Source: Acephala macrosclerotiorum
Taxonomy: Eukaryota; Ascomycota; Leotiomycetes; Helotiales; Mollisiaceae
Direction: 5' to 3'
NCBI GenBank assembly: GCA_014904845.1
Contig: MU119254.1
Coordinates: 212,352-276,351, forward strand
DNA length: 64,000 nt
The position numbers were made by a program, and so were the translations under genes. Position 1 is the first letter of the stretch; every line of letters starts with the position of its first letter. The notes under the pieces were generated by a model that was not told where the DNA came from, ran no database searches, and saw only the letters and a program-made list of their open reading frames with translations. Positions 10,775 to 22,938 of the stretch are shown piece by piece.

Positions 10775-11451
10775 GAAGATACACTTGGTGCGATGAAACG
10801 ATGGGCTGCGGAAAGCTGGGGTGGGGGATCTCTTATGTACTATGCTCGTTTCTGTCCTTCAGATCAAGTTGTCCTCGGGGGTTGATGAAACATCCCAAGA
10901 TGATATCAATCAGCCTGCTCAACTCAAATTGGAAATGGAACAATGAGGTTCGAGCAACGTTAATCTGGATGAAGGTAGTGGAGGTAATGACTCAAGGTAC
11001 AAGAACATCTCAGCACTGCCAAGTGTTTCTCCTCAGGCTGGGAGCGTTGAAGTAGTACCGGTAGTTGATGATCGACGGCTGCAATTGAGCATCGGAAAAT
11101 AAGATCCTTGCTACCCCGCAGATATGGTACCTGATTAGGATCTGCTTAATTTGGGACATTCAAGGCACATTCAAGGCTCGGATGAAGGTTGGGGCTCGGG
11201 TAGATGCGGCAGAAATTGAGGCTAAATCTGACATTGAACTCACAACCGACACAAACATCAAAACTTCCCGATCATAGCTGTTAACCAGCTTGCTAGAATT
11301 GAAATTTGGGGATGCCAAGCTCCAATAAATCATTGAAATGCCCTGACACCTGGCACGAAAAGAAATCAACGGAAGAAGGCTGGCACGATGATAATGCTAG
11401 AAAATCCAGAATCCAGGCTCATATGCTTGGCCATGACCATCTCCCCACACC
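10775..11451. other. Intergenic, PEBP promoter side
   Basis: The 5' flank of the PEBP gene. No family-like frames or repeats seen. Confidence 0.4.
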
Positions 11452-11766
11452 CTACACTGCAGTGTCTTCCCTCCCCGCCTTATGGCTCTCCTGGCGCCTT
11501 CCTAATCTCGACTGCCAAGATACCCCAGTATCTCCTTCCTCCTTTGCCTTTCCAGCATCCTCGTTGCGAGGTTGTGGATATATAGTAGCCAAGAATAGCT
11601 CCACCGAGTTCTGAGCACCACCGTATATGCTATTCGCTAATGTCTGGAGCCAGTTTGGCAACACTCCGCCGAATAGTCGACGCACCGTTGCGATGTTGAT
11701 TCCGTTCCGTTGGGAGGAGGATGGTATGTGACCGAGATCGCCAGCCCTGGGGGATGAGGTGGTCAT
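11452..11766 (-). CDS. Possible small hypothetical protein
   Basis: A 104-codon frame starting MTTSSPRAGDLGHIP within a longer open frame that begins at 11871. It has amphipathic sequence (TVRRLFGGVLPNWLQTLANS) and a charged tail, but no motif I recognise. The overlapping frame 11630-11908 starts with a hydrophobic segment that could be a signal anchor, so the true gene might combine the two through an intron I did not find. Support is length only. Confidence 0.2.
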   Translation of the reverse strand: MTTSSPRAGDLGHIPSSSQRNGINIATVRRLFGGVLPNWLQTLANSIYGGAQNSVELFLATIYPQPRNEDAGKAKEEGDTGVSWQSRLGRRQESHKAGREDTAV

Positions 11767-12087
11767 TTTGGGCGAAGACGAAATTCGAAAGTTGGATATC
11801 GAATTGAAAAACAAGAAGGATAATCGAATGGAAATATGTGCCTGCCACGAGGAAAGTGAGAACAAGGACATTTGAAGCGATAGAGCAAGAAAGATAATCT
11901 TTGTTCATTGTGGGCTATTCAGCACCAGATTCATCAATCACTTGATGCCTTGTCCAATACACTAGACCAGATTTCAAACTAAAAAAAAAAAAAATTCTCC
12001 ACCTCGTTCAGTCGTGCCGATACGTGAATCTAACCAAAAAAAAATCATACTCTGACTCCCTCCTCTGACCCTATTTGGCGCGGGATT

Positions 12088-14509
12088 TCAACTATCAATG
12101 GAATCAGCATCCGTACTCCTACTCCCCGCGCCCCACGAGTGATGCGACGTCGAGGTAATCGTCGACTCACCATCATCGTCTTCTCTTTGGCCGGAACCCC
12201 CTCTCATAGTAAAGCTCCACCAAGCGTCGTATCTAGAATACCATTCTGAGCTGGGAGGATCCGCCGGAGGTGCTGTCAATTGTTCTGGATCGAAGGAGGG
12301 CGACACAGGCGAGGTCGGGCGCGCCTCGATCACTGGCGTGAGCATTGAAAGGACCGTCTGCAGCCAGGCTCGCTGGGGCCAGTTTGTTGATAGGAAGGGT
12401 GTCGCATATGATGCTGTGATATCGGCATTTGGTGAAGCCTGTCGTGTGGTAGACCTAGTATCGGGATCGGCATCACCTTCGAGGTTGTGCTCTTCTGGGA
12501 TAGGGATTGGTTCGAGTCTTGTGAGAGTGGGAGCGTCGTCAGCCGAGTATAGATCTTCTTCGGTGGAATTATGGTCTGGGTTGGGGTTTGTGTGACTGTC
12601 AACCACGACCTCATTCTCGACACTGCTATCAATGATAGCAGGACCTTTGCCCTTCTCATCGTTTCCAGGTGCTTGAGACTCTGCGGAGTCCTCAACCGTA
12701 GCCTGTCCCAATGACTGCTTGTCTTCAATTGCCTCTTCTGTTCCAATAGCCCGGCCGTTGCAATCTTTAATCTCAGTCGTGGCATCTAGTTCAAACATGA
12801 CCTCATCTTCTTTGGCGGAATTATGGTCTGGGTGAGGGTTTGTGTAACTGTCAACCACGACCTCATTCTCGACATTGCTCTCAATGATAGCAGGGCCTTT
12901 GCCCTTCTCATCAATTCCAGGCACTTGGGGCTCTGCGGAGTCCTCAGTCGTAGCCTGTTCCAGTGACTGCTCGTCTTGAACTGCCTCTTCTGTTCCAATA
13001 GCCCGGCCGCTGCCATCCTCAATCTCGGTCGTGTCATCTGGTTCAGACATAACCTGATCTTCTTCACACTCTGATGAGCCACTGTCAGGTAATGTCTCAT
13101 CATCCTGAATGTCAAGCTTCTCAGGATGTCCCGTTGAGCTGAGCAGAGATATGGCAGAATCTCTGCGCTCTTTTAAAAGTTTCGGGAGATAAAATTTCAC
13201 ATGTGGTGCGGGAGACGACGACGTGAATATCTCAGGCGATACCGACCGAGGAAGGCTTGACGACGGTGAAGGCTGGCAGATTTCGGAAGGGCCGATGACG
13301 GTTACTGGTGTGGCACTCTCTTCGACGGGGCTGTTGGGTCCCGAATGATGTTCGAGAAGTTGCGGCGGCGATGGGATAGCTGGAGCCTTCCCCTTCATCA
13401 CCATCACAGGCTCAGTGCTTGGTGTTGGATCTTGTGGGTCGCTGGAGCCTGCTGGTAGATTCGTGGATTCGACAAGATACGCGAGCATGCTCGAAAGCAA
13501 GACTGTAGCCAATTGTGATAATGGTATGGTAGCAGTGGGCCAGTCCTTAGCATACCTCGGTCGATCTGACGGCGGCTGACTCCTCTCAACGTGTCTCTGC
13601 TGAAACTTCTCAATCTTGTCCTCCAAGAAGACCTTCAATGCAATGATGGTCCTCTCTTGCTCCCAAACCAGGTGCTGCATATGGTCACCTCGATCTCGGA
13701 TGTCCGCATACATCTTTTTGATGGGTTCATCTAGAGAGAGTAAGTCTCCTTTCCCAGGTTGACTCGCAAGCATGATGTGGTGAGACGGGATTCGAAGAGT
13801 GGCGTGCTGAACAGCAAATGCTCGCATATCGGAAAGTTTGCGGATCAGCCCTGACTTAATCTCTTGAACAAGCTGAAGATGTGGGTCGTTGATTCGTCGA
13901 TGGTCGTCAGCGACGGCTCTCAAAACGTGGATCTGCTTATCCAGTTCCGAAGCGACGTCAGCTAGATAGATAGCTTCGAACAGTTGAGCACATTGTGTCG
14001 GGGTGAGAAGCTCAAGCAAAGGTTCATCAAATGACTGGCTGATTTTGAGGTGTCAGTATGGGTTCGGAGATGAGGCTATACACGGGATGATAGACATACA
14101 TGATGTACATAGCTATTAAAGCATTGATTGCCTGCACTGGCTCATTGAAAGCGTCCCTCAAGACCTGAACTTCTGCTGTGATGCTTCCCAGGATAGCTTT
14201 GGAAGCGTCAGAACTGCTTTCTTGTTCTTTAGAGATATGGTGATTTGATGATTGCCCGCTCTCGTCTAGGCTCATCTCTGCCATGGCCTGGCTGAGAGTT
14301 TCGACGTTATCCGTGGTAGATATCGCTGGTTGGGGGTCGGCATGCTTCCAGAATTGATGAAGGAAAGCCCCGAGATTCAGAGATGCTGCTTCGTGTACTT
14401 CATGTGAAGATGGAATATTATCACCATCCAGAATCGCAGATGTCTTCGCAAAGGCGTTGATGAGAACGATCAAGTCGTCGGTCAGCGGGTTGAAAATACT
14501 CGCAGCCAT
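12088..14509 (-). CDS. 786-aa protein of unknown function with an internal 84-residue duplication
   Basis: Two exons, 14509-14100 and 14038-12088, with a 61-nt intron (GTATGT donor, CTGAC branch, CAG acceptor) that joins YII to QSFDEPLLELLTPTQC in frame; total 2361 nt. Residues about 1-330 are predicted helical: ASIFNPLTDDLIVLINAFAK, later AQLFEAIYLADVASELDKQI and a run of charged helices. The second half is acidic, Ser/Pro/Glu-rich and probably disordered. It contains two copies of an 84-residue unit (see repeat). I do not recognise a domain; the helical N-terminus with an acidic tail resembles many fungal orphan proteins. The frame stays open for 114 codons upstream of the chosen Met at 14509; I chose that Met because the sequence before it lacks coding character. 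Confidence 0.7.
12553..13056 (-). repeat. Tandem duplication of a 252-bp coding unit
   Basis: Two adjacent copies (12553-12804 and 12805-13056) with period 252 bp, a multiple of three, inside the 786-aa protein. At protein level each copy carries GRAIGTEEA, then DEKGKGPAII, ENEVVVDS and a PDHNS ending. The copies differ by scattered substitutions but no indels, so the duplication is older than very recent and has kept its frame. Confidence 0.85.
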
Positions 14510-17304
14510 TTCGAGTTTGAAGATTTTGTGAGCGTTGCAAAGTCCAAAACAAACAAGAATATAACGGTGAAGCTTCACAAGGAAGAGTTGGCGGTGTGCC
14601 ACGTTCTGTGTGGGTCTCAATGAGGCTCGGCCACGTCGCATGAACCAGCGATGCATCCACGTATGCAGGAGATCAGGTACTTCCCACTGTTCGCTGGCGC
14701 GTTGCTCGTGACTTGAATATCGGAAAGAAAATATGAGCTTCGACCTGGCAATGCAGCGTAAAGCGGTCCTTTGTCGTCCATGCTTCATCATTCCTTGACA
14801 CTGGTGAAAGCCGTTGAAAACTAGCCTGGTGGAAGCTTTCAAGGCTTTCACGCCTAGTGTTCATATTACCATTCAAGTAAAAGCTCGCTGTTGAAGATAC
14901 CTCTCACACGGAGGACTTCCTCTAAAGAACCTTGTAAAAATGTTGAAATGTCTGAACGGGGAACTCGATAACTCGGAATGGCTGACCAAAACAGCAACAA
15001 GTTGGCAACGATGATATCCTGGTCCTCTTCTAGAAATGCCACACATGTTCTGACTTGGCCTCGATGCGATGTCAACCTCGAAACTCGGAATCCGCGAAAA
15101 CCGTACAGTCAAAAGGTTGACCAGGGAAAGGAGGATAACTTCAAACCATTCAGCTAGATGGAGAACCATAACCATTAATCAAAAACAATCCACGGAATTA
15201 CAAAGTTGTAGAGGATAGCCTTTTTTTACTTCACGAGTGTGAAGTAATGCACAATGACAAGACAAGACGATACAAAGGTCGAAAATGTTCCTCTGGAAAT
15301 CGTACAGCCGCACAAGCTGGCATTTGCCATACCACCAGGATCATACGGCTACCTGTCTCCCTCTTCGTTCAAAGACCTGTATCTGTCGAATCTGCGACTG
15401 GAAAGTGAACATTACCCGCGGATTATTGTCGATGTCGAGACATACTTGCTGTAGGGGGTTCAGGTACCGCCCACACTGCACAACAGCGCCCTTGACGTGA
15501 CTCCCATCTCTGTACGCCATGAGCCACAGATCATCTTTGCCTAGAAGACACGCGCCCGGCGCTTCTCTCTCCGAAAGCTAGATTGCCTTTTCGATCGCTT
15601 TTGTGGATTTCGAACAGATGCAAATGATATGAAGGTGGTGTTCAGGCGGTTATGGTACATGGATTCCCTAATTTAGTACATCACACGCTAGCTATGCTGA
15701 CTTGACCTCCCCAACCTCGCCCGTTCCCGTTCCCCCTTACCATACAACATCACTATCAACAAAGCCTGACCAGCAAATACTGACACATCATGACGAACGC
15801 GACAGGCAGGCATAGCTGTGGAAGGCACAGGAAATCCGAGCAAGCTACCGGATGTCTCCGGCTCAAACAACATCGTCCAGCCTGTAGCTGCAAGCTGCGA
15901 GTAGGTCCTCGACCTCGATCCACGAACCAGAAACCAGACGTCTACGCGATAGACTCCCCCCCCAGCTATCTCAATACTCAAACCCTTCGAAGATTGTTCG
16001 GAGTGGAGGGTGGCAGACGAAATCGACCTACGAAACGAACAATGGCTCATTGGGCTCCCTCTTTGCCATACAAATAATCGATCCTTCACAGGCTGATGAA
16101 CGTTAGCGGCGGACATACAAACTTAACATCAACACGACTAGCTTCCTCTATGAGCACATTGATATTCATATCCTTCTCGAAATAGCATAAAGAGAGATAT
16201 GAGGGCATACAAGGTCCACTTGGTCTGGCCGTATCAAGACACAGGAATCTACACCAACGTTTGGAAGACCGCGATACATCCATAACAGTTCCCAGAAATA
16301 TCAGGATTTGATTCTCAATTAAGGGACTTACAAATATACATGACGGCCCTCTATACTACGAGCACTACTAAGTACTTGCGACGCCTGTGTTGAAATGGTC
16401 GCTCGCCGACTTGTTGCGGCAAGGACCTAACGATCCCGAACTCGAAATTTGTCACTCTGGCCATCATGGATTGAAGATAAACCACCCCACCACAAACAAA
16501 GAGGTAAAGATACGAAATGGGTACGCCGGGCCCAGCAAGTTGAAAGAAGAGATTTCCTGTTCCGAGGAGATGAACTGCTCCCCACAAACGAGTGTATCTG
16601 GAGAAAGGAAGGGGACGAGCAGAAGTCGGGTCCAGAACAAGGACAAATGTCTGGACAATTTCACTTCAGTTCAGTCCATGTTCAAGGATCGTCTGGGCAT
16701 TACCACTTACATTCAAGCTCCGATCCTTCGGCTTGTGGATTGCATACCAATTGACAGCAACAAAGATTACAGAGTTGGGCAATGTAGGGTTGCAGAATTG
16801 GATGAACTACCCAGTGGCAGGTTTCAAAACTGGAATTAAAGATTGAAGTTGTGCAAAGTTAAAGTGACTGAGGAGTTGAAGCCGAGCGCTTGGTTGTGGG
16901 GATGGATGACTTGCAAGGCAAGTCACAAATACAGTCTCAGTCTTACTAGCAAAGTGAGGTGGGCCTAATCTTCGCGCCTGGTTTCATGCGTTGTGCTGCT
17001 TTGAAGTGGGGGAGCTTGATGGTGACGAACATCAGCAGTTGCTGGCTATTCCACAATTTTCAATGTTGCACGTACTCTACTCTGAAGCGGAGGTTGTCTG
17101 GCTGTGGTCCTAGGCGTACTACCACATTTGGAATATTCGTCAATGATTTAGAACAAGGAGCTCAAGTAGCAGGGGCCTTGGGAGGCGGGGCATCCCTGAC
17201 ACGATTGTTCCAACCCGCTCGAAGTCCTTTTAAAGTCCCTCCACTCGCTGGACAATTGTATTTGATCCTTTGCTTTGTACTCTTCAACTTGGTAATACAG
17301 ACAA
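14510..17304. other. Long gene-poor stretch with short unexplained frames
   Basis: About 2.8 kb. The longest frames are 142 codons minus (15688-16116), 150 codons plus (16387-16839) and 121 codons plus (16959-17324). The 142-codon frame has a hydrophobic segment (FAGQALLIVMLYG) near its C-terminus, and a minus frame at 16086-16283 might be an upstream exon, but no motif or convincing junction supports a gene. A 66-codon plus frame at 15254-15454 reads like protein but is isolated. Confidence 0.35.
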
Positions 17305-17792
17305 TCATTCTTCCACTTCTATGACTCCGCTCTGCTCAGTCTCCAGCGCCATCCACCTCAATCTCAACGTTGAGCTTTTGAGCTCGCCGTCCTGCATCCG
17401 CTGGATCTCCGAAAGTTTCTCCCCTGCCTCCTCCCCATTGACCCCGAGCTCCAGGATCATTAGTCTCAGCGCAATCATCACCCTCAGTATAGTCTCCTCC
17501 GGCATATCTTTCCACTCTTCGTCCTCCTTGGTGTCCGCTTGCTTTTCGGATTGTTTGAGCTTCGGTGCGGGCGCTGCGGGGCGAGCGTGAGCGGCAGCAA
17601 TGATGCTTTGGAAGTGGTTGATTCTGGTCTGGATTGGGCTAGCAAAATGTTCCTCCGTCCCTGGGACATTCCTCCCTCTCTTACTTTGACAAGTGATTGC
17701 TCCATTGCGGCGGCGCTCTTGCAGTATGTGATTGTTAGAGTGGAGGTGGATGATTTGCACAAGCACTGTTTGTCTGTAAAGGGGTTGAGCAA
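17305..17792 (-). CDS. Small helical protein, function unknown
   Basis: Two exons, 17792-17685 and 17628-17305, joined across a 56-nt intron (GTAAGA donor, CAG acceptor) to give 143 aa. The protein is mostly charged helices: AAAMEQSLVKTRINHFQSII across the junction, then EEWKDMPEETILRVMIALRL and GEEAGEKLSEIQRMQDGEL. No signal peptide or membrane segment. The start could be the internal Met before EQSLVK (about 17705). No family recognised. Smooth reading across the junction and amphipathic character are the support. Confidence 0.5.
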
Positions 17793-18554
17793 CGTTCGTT
17801 CACTCCGCTAGGCGCTCGTGAGCCACAATGTTCCAGATCCAGTGGGGACAATTGATTTTAAAACTCGATTCCTTCCCCAAATCTCAACACGGACAATGGG
17901 GTACGGCTCAAGAGCCTCGTCTTACTTTGAATCTTGAAAGGTCAAGATAATATCCATAACGTCTGTTAAGGGTTGATAGTCCAGCACTCTTCCCTGGGGA
18001 CATTTCGAAATATTCAATTTACAATGATACATCACATCTTGCATTGAATAACCTATCCTACTTGCCCAAGCCTGGCAAGTGCTATCACGTCTACTCGTGC
18101 CTTTACAACTACAATCATGTTCCCACTTGCTTAAGCCTACGCGACAAGTGCCTTTCTTTGCTACTTTGCTTCGGATATTCCTTGTATTGTCCAATATATT
18201 TCCCATAATATTGGTAATTCCTATCTACCGAACGCATCCGCCTTTGGATATCAACGCTCGTGCTCGACTTTTCTGAGGAGGCCCCGAAGTTCATAACAAG
18301 TCAAGTATATGTCCAACCGCTCTCTACACTTCTTGGGCCTATTATCACCCCACTGCAATTCGGGGTTTCCCCAAACCCAATCCGACAATTCAAGAAGCAA
18401 CTTCAATGCGGTTTTCTCCTATAGTGGCGATTCTGTCCACAACCCTGCTCAGCAGGACCTTAACCTCATCGTCGCCTAATGCTAGAATACCCGTGGCGAC
18501 CCGCAAGAAAAGTCGCAGCAGCTTAGGGTTGTTGCAGAGAGCAGCAAATTATCT
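17793..18554. other. Intergenic; one signal-peptide-like frame judged doubtful
   Basis: A plus frame at 18406-18657 starts with a hydrophobic Met-led segment but overlaps, on the opposite strand, the 3' part of the decayed J-protein gene, so it is probably a shadow. Confidence 0.4.
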
Positions 18555-19022
18555 TAAAAGTCCTTCTCCTTCTGCGCCTTTTCCAACTCAATTTGCAGGT
18601 TGCGGTCGCGGTACATATACTCTTGAGCCAGCTCGACAGCGGTCAGTAGGTTTCTGAAAGAGACGAGTTCTCAACTAAGTACAGGGGACATACGGTGTCG
18701 AAGTTCATCCATCTGCGTTCCGTCGTTGTACTCAAGAATGGTCGCCAGTCGCTGGTCTTCAGGCAGAGGTGGCGTATCGTCCGTCTGTGGCCCAGGACTG
18801 GATTCCGGTTTCTTCTTCGGCGGGAGCTTTGGGTGCACTGTCGGTCTTGGGTGATTCGTATTGATGCTTCTGTTTGTTGGGCTTTGGGTTCTCATTCTGC
18901 TTGCTCTGACTTGCTTCTCCGAATGGCTTGTAGGTTGACTTCTTGTCTTGCTTTGGTGTGAACGCTAAGTCATACTCCGCTCGAGAAGTTGCGTCAGTGA
19001 GCACTTCATATGCCGCTCGAAC
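18555..19022 (-). pseudogene. J-domain protein remnant lacking its first exon
   Basis: After a TAG acceptor at 19025-19023 the minus strand reads VRAAYEVLTDATSRAEYD, the last helix of a J domain, then STYKPFGEASQSKQN and a charged linker. The frame must slip once after PAEEETG, continue through PEDQRLATILEYNDGTQMDE, and slip again near 18690 to reach LTAVELAQEYMYRDRNLQIE and a stop at 18555. The first J-domain exon, which would carry HPD, is absent upstream. The boundary sits at the same codon as in the intact J-protein gene at 19927 (the intron just before I/V-K/R-AAY), so the two share an intron position and may be paralogues. Disabled. Confidence 0.6.
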
Positions 19023-19926
19023 CTAGGAGGTAGTGGTGTTAATAATGCGCTGCTCAAGAGTGGCACGATACTCCTTGCTCCTTGCGCCAGTGCTACTCAA
19101 GACTACTTTGGCGAATTGCATTGCGCCGCCTACGTAAGGGAATCACTTCTATGTTCAGCTTCAAGCAATGGTACTTTCAATCCCAGCATTGAAGTACCCC
19201 TCTTGCTAATTTTATGAAAGATGAGCCGATGTCTATCCGTTGCGCTGCTGCCAACTACAGTTACAGGGAGCTTATAAGGTGCTTTAGCGATGTCACGTGC
19301 CGAACGCAAAGCTGGCAGTAGCGCAACGGATATAGCTACGCGCGCGAGGCTTTCGGAAAATCACTTGAGGTGCCCCATAGCAATTAAAGCAAGGGTATAC
19401 AGTACTAAGCCCTCAAGAAATATGGGCACCGTATACTTTTATGCTTCACCTTTGAAGTGGCTTGCAGTATGCCAAGTCAAGTCATATCGTCGAAGCGAGA
19501 AGTTTGATGAGCAATGTGACTATGAAGATCAGGTGCATTGAATTGGATTGTCTAGAGCATCAGGCACTGACTCAACACCAAGAATTGTTCCATGGATACG
19601 ACCGTCGTCAAGTCTAGGGTCTCACGATTGCATTGTCCGTGAACGATGTAGGACATTGGAAGGAGGAATCACGTGAACTGCCTCGATCAATCGTTAGCTC
19701 GGAATTGGAGTTCACATTCACCACAAAGATTTTCGCAACGGCAATACCACGACAGTTATCGAGTCGAAAACACTTTTGCGTCAAATTCGATCAACAATTC
19801 AACTACACCACAGCGCATCAATTGCAATCAGGTTGAAGATATACCTATTCAACAAAGCGGCCACATCCTTGCCTCACGCACATCCTCGACCTTCCTCTGC
19901 GCAGTTCTTGCTGTTACTCGCCTACA
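19023..19926. other. Intergenic between decayed and intact J-protein genes
   Basis: Contains the inverted repeat listed separately and the divergent promoter of the intact J-protein gene. Nothing else recognised. Confidence 0.4.
19234..19332. repeat. 20-bp inverted repeat around a 59-bp spacer
   Basis: The arms 19234-19253 and 19313-19332 are reverse complements with one mismatch (TATCCGTTGCG... against ...CGCAACGGATA). The match does not extend beyond the arms. It could be the ends of a very small MITE-like element or a hairpin regulatory element; no target-site duplication was apparent. Confidence 0.6.
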
Positions 19927-22076
19927 ATGAACCAACAGCAGCCTCCAGAGCCAGACCACTATTCTATCCTCGGCGTCGATCCAAAGGCGACCCAAACGGA
20001 GATCAAGAAGGCTTACCACAAGTCTGCGCTGAACAACCATCCTGACAAGACCGGAGCTGCATCTGGAGAAGCTTTCGTAAAAGTGAGTTTCTAAATATTC
20101 TATACTGGACTGGACTGGTCAACAGAATGCTGACGTTGCCTGCATAGATTAAAGCTGCCTACGATATTCTGAGCAACGAGAACTCTCGAATCCTCTACGA
20201 TGCTAAACGCCGTAATCAACAGCAAACACCCGCATCATGGACGTACAGAGATCCCAATGCGAAGCCGTACGGTGGAGCTTTCAATCACAATCGTCCCACC
20301 CCAGAACAAAGCTACCCGTTCGCCAATTTCGCGAAGACATACGAAGAAGCGATGAGAGCTGCAGAAGAAGAACAGCAGGCACGCGCTGCTGAGGCACGAA
20401 AACGCAAGGAAGAAAAACTTCGAAAGGATAATGAGGAACGACGCGCAAAGCACGAGGCTCAGGAGAAAGCAAGGCGAGAGCTTGAGGAACAACGTCGAAA
20501 GGTGAAGGAAATGCAGGCAGAGCTAAACAGTCAGGCGGCTGCTTCGAGAGCCAGGGCAGCGCAACGAGCTGCTGCTCAGGAGAGTTTGGCAGCCGAGGAA
20601 CAAAGACAACGTCAGCAAGCTCGAGAAGAAGAGGCCAAGAAAGGACCGCAGCCTGCGAAGTGGGCTACAGACTGGGCATCAGACTGGGCATCAAAGGTCG
20701 TGGAGGAATCAAGACTACGTCAAGAAGGACAGGCGAAGGAGCCAAAGCGTTCTGGAAGCTGGCACTGGGATTCTGCGAGGGTTGCGGAGGAGAAAGCTGC
20801 AAATGAGGAGATACTCCGTAGGATGAAGGGAGAAGGTAAGCCAGCCTTCCCAGAGCAATATTTCCCCTTTCTCTCTGTTTCGAGAGTCCCGAATGTCCCT
20901 CAAGCCCTGGAACACCCTCCCCTCGTCTGTTTTCTTTAAAGTGCTTGAAATAGGAATGCTAACTCCGAAATCCTAGGTGTAGGAGCTGCTACCATTGATG
21001 AGAAGCTACGCAAGCCACAGGAGGAAACTGCTGCCAGAGTTTCGGAGGATTTCAAACCGCGCCAAGAAACGGAGTCCAAGAAAGAGCCGGAGCCCACTCG
21101 AAGTTGGAACTGGAATACAGCTGGAGCTGCGGACCAGAGCGCTAGCACGGAGGAGATACTTCGCAAGTGGCGAGAGGAAATTGCCGCTGCAAACGAGGAA
21201 AGAGAACGCAAGATCAAGCAGCAAACCGCGGATGCAAACAGTTGCAAGGCAGCGGAGCAGGCGAGAGCTAGTCAGGAGCAAGCTGCTGGGGAACGATTGG
21301 CAAAGGAATACCAGAACACGGCTCGACCACCCCCTACGGAACCTAAGGTGGACCGGAAGAGAACACGATCTGGCGGGCCTGCAGAGCATACAGGAAGCAC
21401 GCCCGAGGAACAACCTAGCAGAAAGCGTTCCACGGCACCCCCTTTCGACGACAAGAGAGCACGCTTCGAGAAGGAGCGCCAGGAAAAAGAGGGCCGGGGG
21501 CAGTCACGTCAGGAGAAGGAGCGAATGGGAGTACAGCAACCTGGAACACAAAAGCCGTGTGCAGAGTGCGTCCACAACAGAGCAACTATCGGGTCGCTGA
21601 AGAACATCATCGAGCGACAAAAGATCGAGCTTCAAGAGATGAAGACCAAGTACGATGCACTCTTACGAGCCAAGCAGCCCCCCATGCCAGGATCGTTTCC
21701 CGAAACACCACAACAATACGACCCGGAAGTAGACGACGAGAAGTCAACCGATTCGAGTAGGAGCGATATCGACAGCGAGATATTGGAGAAGGCCAAACCT
21801 TCCGGTGCTTCGACATCCACAAGCAGCAACGAAAGCCCTTCTGAACAACCCAAGCCATTTGGGATATTTACATCCGGGAACGAAAGCCCATTCGCAAGAG
21901 CTGCGAAGGAGCATGCGACGAATGGTGGTGTTCCCCTTTTCGCGAAACTCAACAAGGCGGATGTCCCTCAATTCCGAGGACATTCCAGGAATGGTGGTGT
22001 CGACCTTCTTTACTGCGGTCGATGCGGCAAGAACGTTGATCATAGATTTACTGGCTGCGATGAAGAGGAGCTGTGA
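19927..22076 (+). CDS. J-domain (DnaJ/Hsp40 class C) protein with long charged coiled-coil
   Basis: Three exons: 19927-20082, 20148-20835 and 20977-22076 (introns 65 and 141 nt), 1944 nt, 647 aa. Residues 10-75 are a J domain: YSILGVDPKATQTEIKKAY, HPD at 38-40, and IKAAYDILSNENSRILYD. The HPD motif shows it should stimulate the ATPase of an Hsp70. After it come Arg/Glu/Ala-rich coiled-coil helices (about 115-240), then two related units, each with W-H/N-W-D/N followed by a short EEILR(R/K) helix, another coiled coil including NIIERQKIELQEMKTKYD, and a Ser/Thr-rich region. The last 20 residues hold YCGRCGKNVDHRFTGC, with a CxxC that could bind a metal. The N-terminal J domain without G/F or Zn region makes it class C. 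Client unknown. Confidence 0.82.
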
Positions 22077-22593
22077 GGCGACTTGAAGGCTTCAAGACTT
22101 GGCAATTCTCAAATCAGGAAAGCATGCGTATAGCGAGTGTCCGGATTGACATGGTGCATTCAGATTGATCGCGCAGGAAATTTGGGCAGGCTGGCTTAAC
22201 GATTATGAGGAGACGACTTTGGTGTTTACATTTGAGGATTGAAGAAGCGGTAGGCTAGTTTGCTAGTCCAACCCGGTCGGCAAAGAACATTCCTGCTATT
22301 CACCTGCCGATGCCCTTCAAGCTTTTGTTTTGTAAGAATATTCCGAGATGGATGGGGATCCACAAGTCTTTCAATACAATAGCTTATCAAACAAATGATC
22401 TCAGGCCATTCTCTGATCTCTGCGCGTGAATTATGATCAGTGCGAATGTTTGAATTGTTTCAATTGGTTTCTGAGACTGGAATATCATCTTTCTTTCATT
22501 TCATCATGTTTCCAATTGCATTCCTACCCCGCCACCGAACAGCGTCCACTTTCCTCCCAGCCAAGGACTGCTTTCCATGTCCTTTCTCTCCCC
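22077..22593. other. Convergent intergenic
   Basis: 3' flanks of the J-protein gene and of the small secreted protein gene. No feature recognised. Confidence 0.4.
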
Positions 22594-22938
22594 CTAGTAC
22601 ACGGTGCAGGCGCTCACAGTCTCAGTATGCGTCCTAGTCCTAACTCTCGTCTTATCCGTTGTGTACAGAAGAGTGCTGGTACTGGTCGAATACACGATGG
22701 TTGTAGTAACAACCGCGTACTCGTAGAGAAAAATGCTGGACTCTACATATTTGGGATAAATAGTTTCAATATCGGTGACGGTTGTTGTGTATGAGGCACA
22801 GGTGGTTTTGGGATCACGAAGATCTTCTGCGAGCGCGAGTGTGCTGGACATTGTTAGTGCTTGGAGAAAGATGAGGGGGAGTTGAGATTACCTGAGGATG
22901 GCAAGGACCAGGCATGCGAGGCTGGTGAATTGGACCAT
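22594..22938 (-). CDS. Small secreted Thr/Tyr-rich protein, unknown
   Basis: Two exons, 22938-22892 and 22843-22594, with a 48-nt intron (GTAATC donor, ACTAAC branch, CAG acceptor), 98 aa. The N-terminus MVQFTSLACLVLAILSTLAL is a clear signal peptide cleaved around ALA-E. The mature 75-80 residues have two Cys and are rich in Thr, Tyr and Ser (TTTVTDIETIYPKYVES; TTTIVYSTSTSTLLYTTD), like the O-glycosylated surface proteins of fungi. No GPI signal, so probably released. It fits the size and make-up of an effector-like or wall-associated protein, which is inference only. Confidence 0.65.

Noticed and set aside
15688..16283. Two minus frames as exons of one gene
   Set aside because: I could not find a donor and acceptor that join them in frame and neither matches a family.
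18406..18657. 83-codon plus frame with signal-peptide-like start
   Set aside because: It overlaps antisense the recognisable C-terminal segment of the decayed J-protein gene and ends without features of a small secreted protein.
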